From Aquatica leii (Eukaryota; Arthropoda; Insecta; Coleoptera; Lampyridae): a stretch of 64,000 nt of DNA. The stretch lies in NCBI GenBank assembly GCA_035610365.1, contig CM069433.1:53992487-54056486 (forward strand), in the 5' to 3' direction. This document shows, in pieces, positions 53,036-63,518 of this stretch. Position 1 is the first letter of the stretch, and the number at the start of each line of letters is the position of its first letter. The position numbers and the translations under genes were made by a program. The notes below the pieces were generated by a model. The model saw only the letters and a list, made by a program, of their open reading frames with translations. It was not told the DNA's origin and did not search any database.

Positions 53036-53655
53036 CACCTATCCCTCGATTTACACGGTAGATACGTTCCTGAGAAAAACGTGTAAATCGAAAATTAAAA
53101 ATTTTCAAGTCAAAACCGTGTAAATCGAAAAGCTTGCAGAAAATGCATAATTTTGCTATTTAACAGTTGTGACTTTTTTCAATATTTTTAGGTGTACACA
53201 GAAATAAAAATAAAATGCATTGACAGGTTAATATATGTAATATATTACGGAAACACTAATTTTTATTTAATTACAATACATATTAAACAGAAGAACAAAA
53301 AATAAAACCAAAGGTGTTTTATTAACCTTCATCACTGTCAGAAATTACTCTCATTCTTTTTTTCGGAATCGAAGGTTCGAATTCACTTTCATCACTCGAA
53401 GTTATTTGTGCCGATTCGATGTTTGAAGCAGAAATATTTACATTATGAGAGATGGTAATAAAATCGGTTATTAACAATTGCTTCGAATTTTTTGTAAGAT
53501 CTTTGTAAACTTCTTCATATTGAGCCAAGCAGCGATTTATGTCACGTTGGAATTGTAAAGCCCTTTCAACGTTTGTGCAAAAAAAAACTTATTTGGAAAA
53601 CCGTGTAAAAGCGAAAACGTGTAAATCAAGTACCGTGTAAATCGAAGGATAGGTG
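53036..53655 (-). mobile_element. Internally deleted Tigger/pogo-like element
   Basis: CACCTATCCCTCGATTTACA (continuing CGG) at the left and CCGTGTAAATCGAAGGATAG (continuing GTG) at the right are inverted repeats with one difference. TA flanks both ends. CGTGTAAATCGAAAA words are repeated just inside each end. Only the C-terminal piece of the transposase remains (53325-53590, minus). At 620 bp it is a non-autonomous derivative. Confidence 0.85.
53325..53590 (-). pseudogene. Tigger-like transposase C-terminal remnant
   Basis: The frame reads NVERALQFQRDINRCLAQYE, EVYKDLTKNSKQLLITDFIT, then a serine/acid-rich stretch and PKKRMRVISDSDEG. A helix of the type ALQFxRD followed by a basic, acidic end is usual at the C-terminus of Tigger/jerky-like transposases. 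HTH and catalytic domains are absent. Confidence 0.6.
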
Positions 53656-55741
53656 TATATCTATAAATCCATGAATTCATTTACTTAATTGAATAAAATT
53701 TTAAAATAAGAATAAAAAATTCTGAATGACTTATCTACAACCTATTTTCGAGTTTTATATCAGTAATATTCAACTTATATGACTTTTGCACCAAAAGGTA
53801 TCTTTTCCATTGTATTGCTTTATTACGAAGTTGTTTAAGTTCAACCCAAAAGGAACTGGGACTTAGCGAGAAAAATAATTAATCCTGAAAACCCAGAACG
53901 TGGAATCAATACGTTTAAACCCTTTCAGTCTCTATGAGCTGATGGAATTTATCCCATCATGCTGCAAAAGTAATTTACTGTTCTTCGAAACGCAATATGC
54001 GAAATTCTCAGAGCCACCTTAACACTTTCGCACATACCAAACAGCTGGCGGATTGTCATCGCGAACGAAACGGCCACCGCGACCACAGCGGCTACCGATC
54101 GTCATTTATCATGAGTTTCGATGATATTTAGCTCGCATTTCTAGCTAAGAGTGGTGTTTTTTTATTTTCTTTTGTGGCCATCTATTGTCAAAAGTAGTGT
54201 TTTAAATCTTGCAACTTGTGCTTATTTGATATCTAAATATTTTTTGTTTTACTTCACCATTGGAAACATAGAATTGTGCTAATTTGAGTTTGATACTATG
54301 TCGTTTAAGTTTTAGACAAATTAAATAATGGGTTAGGAATCAAATTAAAATGTCTTCAATTTTATATGCCACATACACGAATATTCAACAAAAAACATGT
54401 TTGAGCGACGCTGCACTCCCTAGATTTGATGTGTAAACATTACATGCACTAGTTTTGATAAACAGGAGATTTAAACATTTCTATGTATAATCAAAACAAA
54501 AAAAAAATAATCACGCATACGAAAACTTATATACGCATGCGATTTAAGTATGTCTAAATACCGCGATAATACCGCATCGATTGGTGTTTTCAAAGGTACT
54601 AAATTATGCGCCTAAATTTCGCGAAGCTTTTATAATTTGTAAGGAAACAATAACAATTTTTTTTTCAACATTACACTGACGTCTCGACGAATAGTTACAT
54701 ATACATACGTTTTTCTTTCCAGTTTTCATATAGTGGTTAAGAGGATTTCTATCAATCTATTTATTTGCAGTGGTAAAACGCTGTTTAAGTAAAGTGCAAA
54801 AGCTGCATAGAATATTTATAAGCAAGCACAAAGCAAAAGTATCAAATATATTTTAAAGGCGAAATTTTATAATAGGCTTGACAACCAGTACATCAGTGAC
54901 AAAAAAATAGCTTTAACTGCACTCCTATGCGATTTCGTTCTAGTATAAACAGAAATGTTCCAATACATAATCGAAATTACCTTTTTTTCACTTATTGCTC
55001 AGAGACATTAACTTGACTAAGCGCTGTAAGGTCCCCTTTAATTTACATATTATCACTATTACCCTTGTTTATATATATTATAGTTAGACAATGACTGCGC
55101 CAAAATTGGAAACATTAATTTGGATGCAAAACACTAGTAGTTTTGGATGCAAACGCCAAATTGACATATCTGGCGCTGTTTACAGATTTCTAAGTTACAG
55201 ATCAGTATATTCTCTTACAGTAATCTATAAAGATACAGTTTCAGATATTTGGAAAAGACATACGTTCTTTTTATTACATGTAAAATAACTTTGAAAGAAA
55301 ATTATATTTATGCACGATAACACTTATGTTATGAAATTCGGTATTCTGAGAAACATAATCATTCCCCTAATAGAACACAATTTTATGATTGAACGTACAG
55401 CTTCTAATTTGTATGTTTTTTTATAGTATTCGAGCGATCAAAACAATAAAATAAACTAGTAAATTTACAAAATTTCTATTCAAATTTGATATAAATTAGA
55501 TTAAAGTCAACTAGTTAATGAATACACATACACAATAAAAATTATAAAAGATATATTAATAACGAAATGACTAAAAAGGTTTATGAATTTGAGTGGGCAG
55601 TCATGTTTAGCTAAGGATAGTCCTTTTATGTCAATAAACAGAAATATTCTACATGTTTTTGTTTACTGACATAATAAAAAGACATCTCGGGTCTAGTATA
55701 TTGTAGGCAATGCTGGTATCATTTTTGCGTTTTTAACTATG
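53656..55741. other. Intergenic DNA without recognised gene
   Basis: AT-rich with a less AT-rich island at 53900-54130 (AACGGCCACCGCGACCACAG). Short open frames lack motifs. No terminal repeats delimited. Confidence 0.4.
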
Positions 55742-56445
55742 TAGTGCACGCCGCTTAATAGAATCACGTTGAGACTTGAAGTTTTTAATAACAACCGAAT
55801 GATAACAGTATCCGAAATTAAGAAACAAATGTTTATTTCTTAGAAAGTTGTAAATACATACAGCGTGTAAGTGATTAACAGGTTGTTAATTTATAAACAA
55901 TATATAAATATATAAACAATTATAAAACGTTTAAAAAAAGCAGCATTTTGAGCCAACAAAGAAATCAAAAACAACTTTATGATGCTTGATTCACTGTTCT
56001 AAGAACTAGACAATTCTTCTCAGAAATTTGCTGACACTAAAAATAAATACAAAATAACGTTATCACATAAGACGTAGTTAATTTAATTTGTTATTCTAAG
56101 AAGCCACGTGCTTTCCAAGTTAATTCTCGAAAATAACATATTTACAGATGTTGAAATAATGTACCGTTTGCATGCAAAACAACTATTTTTAGAGTACAAT
56201 GATAACATTTTTCACTCTAAACAAGCGTATTTTGAAAATTCAGCTCAAAAATGCAGACAAAATCAGTTATTGATCATGTATAGAAACAAACCTGAAAATA
56301 AATTGATAACATAAACCAAAATTATGATTGCTATATGCGGCGTTTTTTCTATATAGTAGCATGCGTCCGGATTGTTACTTTAGTGAAGTGATAACACTGC
56401 CCAATTGAAAACAATATCCGTGATTCCGATAAGCGGCAAGCGCTG
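55742..56445. mobile_element. MITE with TGCACGCCGCTT-type ends
   Basis: Left end TAGTGCACGCCGCTTAATAG (continuing AATCACG); the inverted right end is CAGCGCTTGCCGCTTATCGG (continuing AATCACG), about 20 of 27 matching. A related end is at 865-892. The 704-bp interior is AT-rich with no transposase. Target duplication is unclear. Confidence 0.6.
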
Positions 56446-56955
56446 TAATAGCAATTTATACCAACATTTAAATCATTAATTTGGTTCTGAACACCAGATC
56501 TTTGAAGCATCGCCCTGTATTTATTGCTAAAAATACATCTAAAGTACTAATAAGCTTGTATATTTATATTTTATAAACCTTTAGAGTAGTATAAAAATTT
56601 AAAAAAATTAAATTAGCACATCTTCGTTGGCTTACGGCTTGAAAAAAAAAATTAAACAAAGAAAATGAAACAAAGTACTCAACCGATTATACTTTTATAG
56701 AAACGTTTGCAAGATTTTATTCATTCTATATTTTGTTTATAAACAGAGATTAAAGAAATTAAACTGGTAAAACATTGCTTTGCACGTATGTCGAAACTAA
56801 TAGCGTGTGTAAGTAGCTTACTTGTGCCGCCATCGTTTGCAATCTTTTAATAACCAAAAACGGTTTGAGGCTTTGCATTTAATTATTACCTTGTTTTCAG
56901 TATCGCCATTTAACATGAATAAAAAATCTGTTTCCATATAAAGCTATGTCATTGT
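56446..56955. other. Short intergenic stretch
   Basis: AT-rich, no gene or repeat recognised between the MITE and the hAT terminus. Confidence 0.4.
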
Positions 56956-57132
56956 CAGAGCTGGGCAGTAGTTAACTACAAAGTAGTTAAGCTACTAATC
57001 TAACTACTTTATTGTTGACGATAGTTGTATTCTATATATTCAAGTTACTTTAATTTAATAATGTAACTGTAGTTGGAATAAATTACTTTTTTCGTGTAAT
57101 CGTATTTAAAAAGTAGTTAGCTACTCTATTTT
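56956..57132 (+). mobile_element. hAT element left end, interrupted by gypsy-2
   Basis: CAGAGCTGGGCAGTAGTTAA is a typical hAT terminus and is followed by AGTAGTTA/TAACTACT repeats. The element is cut at 57132 by gypsy-2 and resumes at 62774 with more of the same motif, then the transposase C-terminus. Confidence 0.7.
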
Positions 57133-57328
57133 TGTAGCGTATTTGCACTTGCGAATAGCCACAAGAAAATAATAATAAGCAAAATATCTTAATTATTTAC
57201 TTACAACATGTTTCATTGGAAAGTTACAGACAAAGATACAAAAAATGTTGTCTACATTACCGGTTCTACCCGTTACAACCTCCCACTTTTGGTCGGTGTC
57301 TAAACTTACGCTATTTAAATACATCACA
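57133..57328 (-). repeat. Gypsy-2 3' LTR (196 bp)
   Basis: TGTAGCGTATTTGCACTTGC ... AAATACATCACA. Compared with the split right LTR it differs at CACAAGAAAA versus CACAGGAAAA and ATGTTTCATT versus ATGTTCCATT. Confidence 0.92.
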
Positions 57329-57377
57329 TCACTCCCTACCTAAATTATAAAAGTACAATAACTTAAATTATAATCAG

Positions 57378-59195
57378 TTACAAATCTAGTCTACTAGGCT
57401 TTTTCTTTATCCTACTTGGCCTAGAGTGAGTACTTGGTTGAACAATAGTTTCAACGTTTCTAGAAGTAGTCACTTCAGGTGGTTTATGCACATTACTATC
57501 TAAAATTCTAGTAGTATACTTAAAATTATTATTAATACTGCATGAAGTTTCTCTAGATGTAATCAAAGGAACCGTTTTTCATATTTGATCAAGATGTCTC
57601 TTCCAAATTAATTTACAGTTCGCGATTTTACATAAATATGTTCTAGGACCTAAAACTTTATATATTTTTGCTAAAACCCACGACTTCTTGTTTGTGTCTC
57701 TATAATCCCTTATATAAACGTCCTCCTCTACACTAAAAGTTTCCTTCCTACCCGGCTTTACTACTGTTAAACTCTCTTTTGGTGTTACATATTCCGGTTT
57801 GATATTATCTATCCGCATTTTAAGCTTTCTCCCAAACATTCTAACTGCTGGTGCTACTTTTGTCGTACAATGTGCATTGTTACGATAATTTAAAAGATAT
57901 CTCGCTAGCAAACAACTAGTGGATACATTTGAATGGTTTTGTTCATTTAAAGCTTTTATTAAAGAATTTTCGCAATCTTTGTTCCATTGGAATTTAATAT
58001 TGTTTTTTAAAAGTTCGTATAAAGGAAATAATAATTTCGTTACATTGGGAATAAATTTCGAATAGTAATTTAACATACCGAGGAAAGATTTTAGCTGTGT
58101 CACATCTTCTGGCCTCGGACAACTAACAATTGATTCTACTTTAGAATAATCTTTTCTTAGCCCATCTTTATTTATGATGTGCCCCAGATATCTGACCTCC
58201 TTTTGAAAAAACACACATTTTTCTTTATTCAATTTGAATCCTGCATCTCTAAGGACCTGAAATACTGTATTTAAATTCTGTAAATGCTCGTGATCGTTTT
58301 TCCCAGTTACTAAAATATCATCTAAAAATGCGGTAACACCTTTTATGCCTTGAAGTACCTTATCGATAACCCTTTGAAAAATTGCACATGCAGGTTTTGT
58401 GCCAAAAGGTAATCGTTCTAGTTTATAAATTCCCTTGTGAGTACTCCATGATAAAAGTAATTTAGTTGATTCCTCTAACTCTAATTGTAAATAGGCTTGT
58501 GAAAAGTCTAATTTAGAAAATTTATTTCCTCCCTGTAAATCAGCAAACCACTTTTCGATGCGAGGAAGTGGATATTTATCATCTTTCAAAAAATTGTTTA
58601 TTGATACTCGATAATCGGCACACAACCGAATCTTGCCATCTTTTTTAAATATAGGTACTAGAGGCGTTCCCCAAGAAGAATTTGGAACAGGTTTAATTAC
58701 ACCGTCTTTTTCCAAACGTAGAAGTTCCGCTTCTACTAACTCTTTATATGCTAATGGTAAATTTCGAGGTTTAAAAAATTTAGGAACTGCTCCTTCAATT
58801 ACTTCTAACTTAACCTTCTCATACTTATATAGACCCAAAGTACTGTCAAATAACTCTGAATCAGTTTCTAGTAAATTCTCTAAATTATTTTTAGAATCTA
58901 AAGAAAAAATATGAAAATTTTCTACTCCTAAACATGATAAAATATCCCTACCTAATAATGGTGGACCTCCCTTATCAATAACTAAAATCTCTACACTGTT
59001 CGTCTTATTACAGATACTTAAATTTGCAATAAATTTTCCTCTTGGAACAATATCAGTATTGTCATAAGATTTTAATACTACATTAGTACCTGTCAATTTA
59101 ATGTTCTTAAACAAATTCATATACAATTCATATGAAACAGCAGAAATAGCCGAACCAGTATCTATTTCCATTTCTAATGGTACCTCATTAATCAT
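57378..59195 (-). pseudogene. Gypsy-2 pol: protease-RT fused in frame to integrase C-terminus
   Basis: Protease: MEIDTGSAISAVSY and LLGRDILSCLGV. RT: WGTPLVPIFKKDGKIRLCAD, KLDFSQAYLQLELEES and the catalytic AFLDDILVTGKN, then YLGHIINKDGLRKD and FLGMLNYYSKFIPN. After QWNKDCENSLIKALNEQ the frame passes without a break to NHSNVSTSCLLARYLLNYRN and VAPAVRMFGRKLKMRIDNIK, the C-terminal third of integrase. RNase H, the integrase zinc finger and at least its first two catalytic aspartates are missing, by an apparently precise in-frame deletion. The 538-codon frame ends with TGA at 57579; the same frame continues to 57378 (HSRPSRIKKKPSRLDL), so that stop is a point lesion. Confidence 0.9.
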
Positions 59196-59299
59196 TACAT
59201 CAACTTTAAAATTATTTAAACTACCACTATCTAATTTATATAATGGACATTCTGTAAGATCAGAATTGTCGCTTTCAATTTCTGGAGTCTCTGAAGCAT

Positions 59300-60079
59300 G
59301 ATTTAAAAGTGTTGACTCTTATTAATGCTACATACTGAACTAATATGACCTATTTTAAAACATTTACTGCACTTATAAGTTTTGGACTTACACATACAAA
59401 AATTATGGTTGGATTGACCACATGCGTAACATTTTAGTTCTTGGTTTTAGAACCCGCATCTTGCTTCTTCGGTGTGCCATAAAATTGTTTGATTGGTAAA
59501 AACTTCTTAGGTTGTACTGCTGTACCCATCGTCGGCTTCTTTTTCATAGTAAATACTTGTTCGCTACCTCTGCTTAATTTTAAGGATGCTTCTTTTTTCA
59601 GTGCTAACTCGAATAACTCGGCTAATTTGATCTTCGTTGGATCCTCTTCAATCATACGGTCCAAAATTTTGCCTTCAGTCATGCCCGTAACAAACTTATC
59701 TTTCAAAATAATATCCAAATTCGTTCGAAACTTACAATTTACCGCTAATTTCTTGATACGTGCGTACCATTCATTGATTGTTTCGTGTGTACCTTGTTGT
59801 GCTTTATAGAAATTTCGTCTTTCATTAAATATCGAGATGACTGCTGAATATTGAGAACTTTAACTCACATAACTCGTCGAAACTTTTGGTATCTGGTGCA
59901 ATCGGATCACATAAATCTCTTAAAGTTGTGTAAACACCATTGCTTAAAGCAGTGATTAGAATTGCAACTTTCTTTTCTTCCCCAATACCATTGGCTTTAA
60001 AAAATTGTTGTAACTTTTCTTTAAATATAATAAAATCGTCGTTGCTTTCAAATTGCGGCATGGTCCCAATGACGGCCAT
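59300..60079 (-). pseudogene. Gypsy-2 gag, frameshifted
   Basis: Starts MAVIGTMPQFESNDDF at 60079, then FKEKLQQFFKANGIGEEKKV, AILITALSNGVYTTLRDLC, a break near 59825, then DKFVTGMTEGKILDRMIEED, LAELFELALKKEASLKL and, at the end, CYACGQSNHNFCMC and CSKCFKIGHISSVC, two zinc-knuckle-like motifs. This is the standard insect gypsy Gag order. At least one frameshift (about 59720-59830) and a stop near 59434 interrupt it. Confidence 0.85.
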
Positions 60080-60186
60080 TTTTTAAAATCGAACACCGTA
60101 AAACAGTTTATCTTCGTAAAAAAAAATTTAATTTTCAAAAATGCCACTTGCTCCGCTTAAATAAACTTTTTACCTCGTCGCCAAAA

Positions 60187-60271
60187 TGTAGCGTATTTGC
60201 ACTTGCGAATAGCCACAGGAAAATAATAATAAGCAAAATATCTTAATTATTTACTTACAACATGTTCCATT
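60187..60271 (-). repeat. Gypsy-2 5' LTR, first part
   Basis: 85 bp matching the start of the left LTR and ending ACATGTTCCATT, where gypsy-3 inserted (TSD CATT, 60268-60271). Confidence 0.92.
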
Positions 60272-60484
60272 TGCGGACGCCAATGGATTGTTGTAGCGGG
60301 GAATCCTGACTTAAGAGTGTGGGAATCATATATATATTAGAGAACAGCGCATATTATAAGAATAACTAATTACTGATTACTAATTCCATTCTATTCCATT
60401 CGTAAATGTTTATAAGTTGTGAACGCATTGTTATTAAAACTGTTTATATATATCTCTCATAATTATTACAACCCTAAGACTACA
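60272..60484 (+). repeat. Gypsy-3 5' LTR (213 bp)
   Basis: Identical by eye to 62446-62658. TG...CA ends. Confidence 0.93.
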
Positions 60485-60540
60485 TCAGAAGTGGGTGAAT
60501 CGTGCGTGTGTGTCTGTTAAAAGAGGCTTCAGAAATCAGA

Positions 60541-60680
60541 ATGTCACCACCAAAGAAAAGGAGTAAAAGAGTTCGCTCTACGTCCTCCTCATCTTCGTCT
60601 TCTAACAGAGATGCAAGTAGAACGATACCAAGGCACAAACGGCATAGACATGCAAAATCTCAACGCAATAAAAACGTAAC
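60541..60680 (+). pseudogene. Gypsy-3 gag N-terminal stub
   Basis: ATG at 60541 begins MSPPKKRSKRVRSTSSSSSS and continues through arginine/histidine-rich RTIPRHKRHRHAKSQRN before similarity is lost at the edge of the inverted segment at about 60680. The rest of gag, and all of RT and RNase H, is deleted. Confidence 0.55.
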
Positions 60681-60847
60681 ACTACTGTTCCGGTTCCCAA
60701 AAATCCGAATAAAGTGATATTGTTTTGTAAAAGTTTTCTTTCTAAACAAAAATTATGCGCAATAGTAGATTTTATTAACGAACATTCACTACCAAAGTCT
60801 ATGAATGCTAATATGCTTTGGTTATTAAGAGAAATTTGTTTATACAT
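60680..60847 (-). pseudogene. Inverted aspartic-protease fragment inside gypsy-3
   Basis: The minus strand reads YKQISLNNQSILAFIDFGSE, CSLIKSTIAHNFCLERK and ITLFGFLGTGTVV. This is a gypsy/Mag-type protease (IDFGSxC...LI and LxGFGTG-like end) lying opposite to the gag and integrase pieces on either side. It is a small inversion of about 165 bp with deletion at its borders. Plus-strand codons over this stretch are antisense shadow. Confidence 0.65.
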
Positions 60848-61823
60848 TAAACGTAATTATTGGGTCCCTAAAATGAATAGATTTGTAAAAAAATATATTA
60901 GATCGTGTTTGCATTGTCTATATTATAAAGAGCATGGCGGTAAAAAGCCCGGGTTTTTACATTCTATCCCCAAGTATGCTAGACCTCATCATACACTTCA
61001 TTTAGATCATCTTGGTCCATTTATTCAAACACAATCCGGTAACAAATATTTATTGGTAATTGTGGATGGATTTTCCAAGTTTACTTATCTTAAGGCAGTA
61101 CCAGACACGTCCGCAAGACATGTCATAGAAAATTTAGAAGATCTTTTTACTATTTTTGGTAATCCTAAACGATTGATAACTGACGCAGGAAAAGCATTTA
61201 CTTCCAACGCTTTCACAGCATTTGTAGAGAGTAAAGGGATTAGACACTTTGTGTCGGCAGTAGGACTGGCTAGAGGAAATGGACAGGTAGAGCGCATGAA
61301 CAAAACGGTTTTGGATGCGTTGGCTACCACAGGAGCGAACGCTACTCCTGACAATTGGGATACAAAGATTACACAAATTCAACAAGGCCTAAACAGCACA
61401 CAACATAGAATAACACAATATACGCCTGCAGAGCTTTTCTTCGGCTTCCAGCTGAGAACAGATACAGACAAACACGAATTACACGAAGAACTACCCATAG
61501 ATATCACCAGAATTCGTAAAGAGGCAGCTGAAAAACTGGAACTAAATCGAGTTAAACAAGACCTTACGTTTAACAAAAAACGCGGGCCACCTAAATTCTA
61601 TCAAGTGGGAGACTTAGTATTAACAAAGATTTCCAGTTTTCCCGCTAATAACGAGAGCAAGAAATTACTACCAAAATTTCGAGGTCCTTTCAAGGTGGTT
61701 GAGGTCTTAGAAAACGACAGATATAGAGTAAGAGAAAACCGACATACGCAACGATCCAGTCGTCCATATGACGGCGTCGTTGGTATAGAACACATGACAC
61801 CGTTTGATATACAGAAATCGTAA
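60848..61823 (+). pseudogene. Gypsy-3 integrase (most of the domain, open frame)
   Basis: Begins within the zinc finger (YWVPKMNRFVKKYIRSCLHC). Core residues: HTLHLDHLGPFIQ (D), LITDAGKAFTSNAF (D), GNGQVERMNKTV (E). It is followed by WDTKITQIQQGLNSTQHR, TPAELFFGFQLRT and a chromo/SH3-like C-terminal part FYQVGDLVLTKISSFP, KFRGPFKVVEVLENDRY, ending at 61823. The catalytic triad is complete and no stop interrupts it. It lacks its own start, which in intact elements would be the upstream polyprotein; the open frame reading in from 60714 is antisense of the inverted protease. Confidence 0.88.
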
Positions 61824-61849
61824 GGTAAGTGTTTCAATATACATAGAGA

Positions 61850-62328
61850 TTGCCCTCGCTGGCAAAAGTTTGCCCTTGCTGGCATAGAGATAGCCCTCGC
61901 TGGCATAAAGATTGCCCTCGCTGGCATAGAGTTTGCCCTCGCTGACAAAAAGTTTGCGCTCGCTGGCATAGAGTTTGCCCTCGCTGGCAAAAGCATTGCC
62001 CTCGCTGGCATAGAGATTGCCCTCGCTGGCATAAAGATTGCCCTCGCTGGCATAGAGATTGCCCTCGCTGGCATAAAGATTGCCCTCGCTGGCATAGAGT
62101 TTGCCCTCGCTGGCAAAAAGTTTGCCCTCGCTGGCATAGAGATTGCCCTCGCTGGCATAAAGATTGCCCTCGCTGGCATAGAGATTGCACTCGCTGGCAT
62201 AAAGATTGCCCTTGCTGCAATAGAGTTTGCCCTCGCTGGCATAAAGACTGCCCTTGCTGGCATAAAGACTGCCCTCGCTGGCATAGAGATTGTCGTCGCT
62301 GGCATAAAATTGCCCTCGATGGCACACC
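61850..62328. repeat. 21-bp tandem repeat array, about 23 copies
   Basis: Unit TTGCCCTCGCTGGCATARAGA, with small variants (GGCAAAAG, GCCCTTGCT). Lying between integrase and the right LTR of gypsy-3, it probably arose in the element's 3' untranslated region. Because 21 is a multiple of 3 and the minus-strand unit has no stop, all three minus frames stay open (MPARAIS, YASEGNL and LCQRGQS repeats). These are not genes. Confidence 0.95.
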
Positions 62329-62445
62329 TAAGTATTTTTAGGCATTACTAGTCTCATTGGCTAGTTTAGTCCAATAATATATTAATACTAGTTTGTGTGT
62401 TCAGGTGGTGGTCCCTCGAGGACGAGAGACGTTGCAGGATGGCCG

Positions 62446-62658
62446 TGCGGACGCCAATGGATTGTTGTAGCGGGGAATCCTGACTTAAGAGTGTGGGAAT
62501 CATATATATATTAGAGAACAGCGCATATTATAAGAATAACTAATTACTGATTACTAATTCCATTCTATTCCATTCGTAAATGTTTATAAGTTGTGAACGC
62601 ATTGTTATTAAAACTGTTTATATATATCTCTCATAATTATTACAACCCTAAGACTACA
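62446..62658 (+). repeat. Gypsy-3 3' LTR (213 bp)
   Basis: Identical to 60272-60484. It is preceded by a purine-rich GAGGACGAGAGACGTTGCAG segment as likely polypurine tract and followed by CATT. Confidence 0.93.
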
Positions 62659-62662
62659 CATT

Positions 62663-62773
62663 GGAAAGTTACAGACAAAGATACAAAAAATGTTGTCTAC
62701 ATTACCGGTTCTACCCGTTACAACCTCCCACTTTTGGTCGGTGTCTAAACTTACGCTATTTAAATACATCACA
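62663..62773 (-). repeat. Gypsy-2 5' LTR, second part
   Basis: Continues the LTR broken at 60271: GGAAAGTTACAGACAAAGAT ... TACATCACA, then the ATTTT duplication. Confidence 0.92.
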
Positions 62774-63360
62774 ATTTTAACTACTAAATAGTTAAACTAC
62801 TTTGTTAATAGCTTAACTACTTTACTAATAATTAAACTACTTTATTAGCGGCTTCAATTACATGCAATGGCTACAAGTAATCAGCTTGCATTGCAGTTTC
62901 ACAGATTAAAACGTGTCCTTCAAGTGATGAACGGTAACGCAGAAGTAAACATGAATTGCATGAATGTAAAGACTATTCAAAAAATGTTTATAAATTCAGC
63001 AAACCTAATTTGCTTTGAAATGTTAAATGCCACTGATCTAAACGTAATCAAAGTATTACTTCAACAAAATGAAGATTTTTTTGATTTTGATGAACCTGGT
63101 TTGTCTAAAAAGTTACATATTTCTTCTGATACTGAGAATGAACATGCTCACAAAACCAGAAGAATAGAACTAGAATTGTTAAAACACCTGGAAGATAACA
63201 GAATTCATATATCTACATATGTCAGATGATTATAACATTATTTAAAAAATGTTCGCTGCTGTCGAGCGATTATTTTCGTTTTTCACTCATAAATTCGCTT
63301 AAAAGAAATGCATTGGCTGATACTTTTTTTGAAAAGTTACTTTTATGAAAAGCAAATGGA
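62774..63360 (+). pseudogene. hAT transposase fossil, C-terminal part
   Basis: After gypsy-2 the hAT AACTAC/TTAGTAG-type repeats resume. An open frame at 62867-63229 reads VLQVMNGNAEVNMN, FFDFDEPGLSKKL and RRIELELLKHLED, and in following frames FSLINSLKRNALADTFFEKL and LKAN. The last part is the end of the hAT dimerisation domain (RNxLxDxxFEKLLLLKAN in relatives). Frameshift and a stop within LLL*KAN show decay. Most of the transposase is missing between the left end (56956-57132) and here. A right TIR was not found. Confidence 0.65.
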
Positions 63361-63518
63361 TATTGAATACCACAATAAGTTTATTACTTTAAGTTCTGTT
63401 TTTAAAGGCTTGTTTTATTAAATTTTTTTTTGAAATTTTGTAATAAAATAGATATACATGATAATAGAATAATAGTACTTACGGTAAAACTGTATTACTG
63501 TTTTCGTGTGAGCGTGAT

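Larger units (their letters stand above)
60272..62658 (+). mobile_element. Gypsy-type LTR retrotransposon 3, nested and internally deleted
   Basis: Identical 213-bp LTRs (60272-60484 and 62446-62658; TGCGGACGCCAATGGATTGT...CCTAAGACTACA) with target duplication CATT on both sides. TCAGAAGTGGGTGAATCG directly after the left LTR resembles a tRNA-derived primer-binding site of the kind used by Mag-like gypsy elements. The interior is only 1,961 bp: a short gag start, an inverted protease scrap, integrase and a 21-bp tandem array before the right LTR. It could move only with help from a full element. Confidence 0.93.
57133..62773 (-). mobile_element. Gypsy-type LTR retrotransposon 2 (carries nested gypsy-3)
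   Basis: The left LTR (57133-57328, 196 bp) and right LTR (60187-60271 plus 62663-62773) are nearly identical, with about two differences; the right one is split by gypsy-3. The 5-bp duplication ATTTT flanks the whole (57128-57132 and 62774-62778). On the minus strand a TGGCGACGAGG primer-binding-like sequence follows the 5' LTR by a few bases and GGTAGGGAGTGA precedes the 3' LTR as polypurine tract. Gag is broken; pol keeps a long open frame but lacks RNase H and the integrase core. Confidence 0.93.

Noticed and set aside
60714-60847. N-terminal extension of the gypsy-3 integrase frame
   Set aside because: It is antisense of an inverted protease fragment, so the real integrase similarity starts only at about 60848.
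61601-62327. Long minus-strand open frames with MPARA, YASEGN and LCQRGQ repeats
   Set aside because: All three frames are open at once over a 21-bp tandem array plus the antisense of integrase; this is a by-product of repeat length, not a protein.
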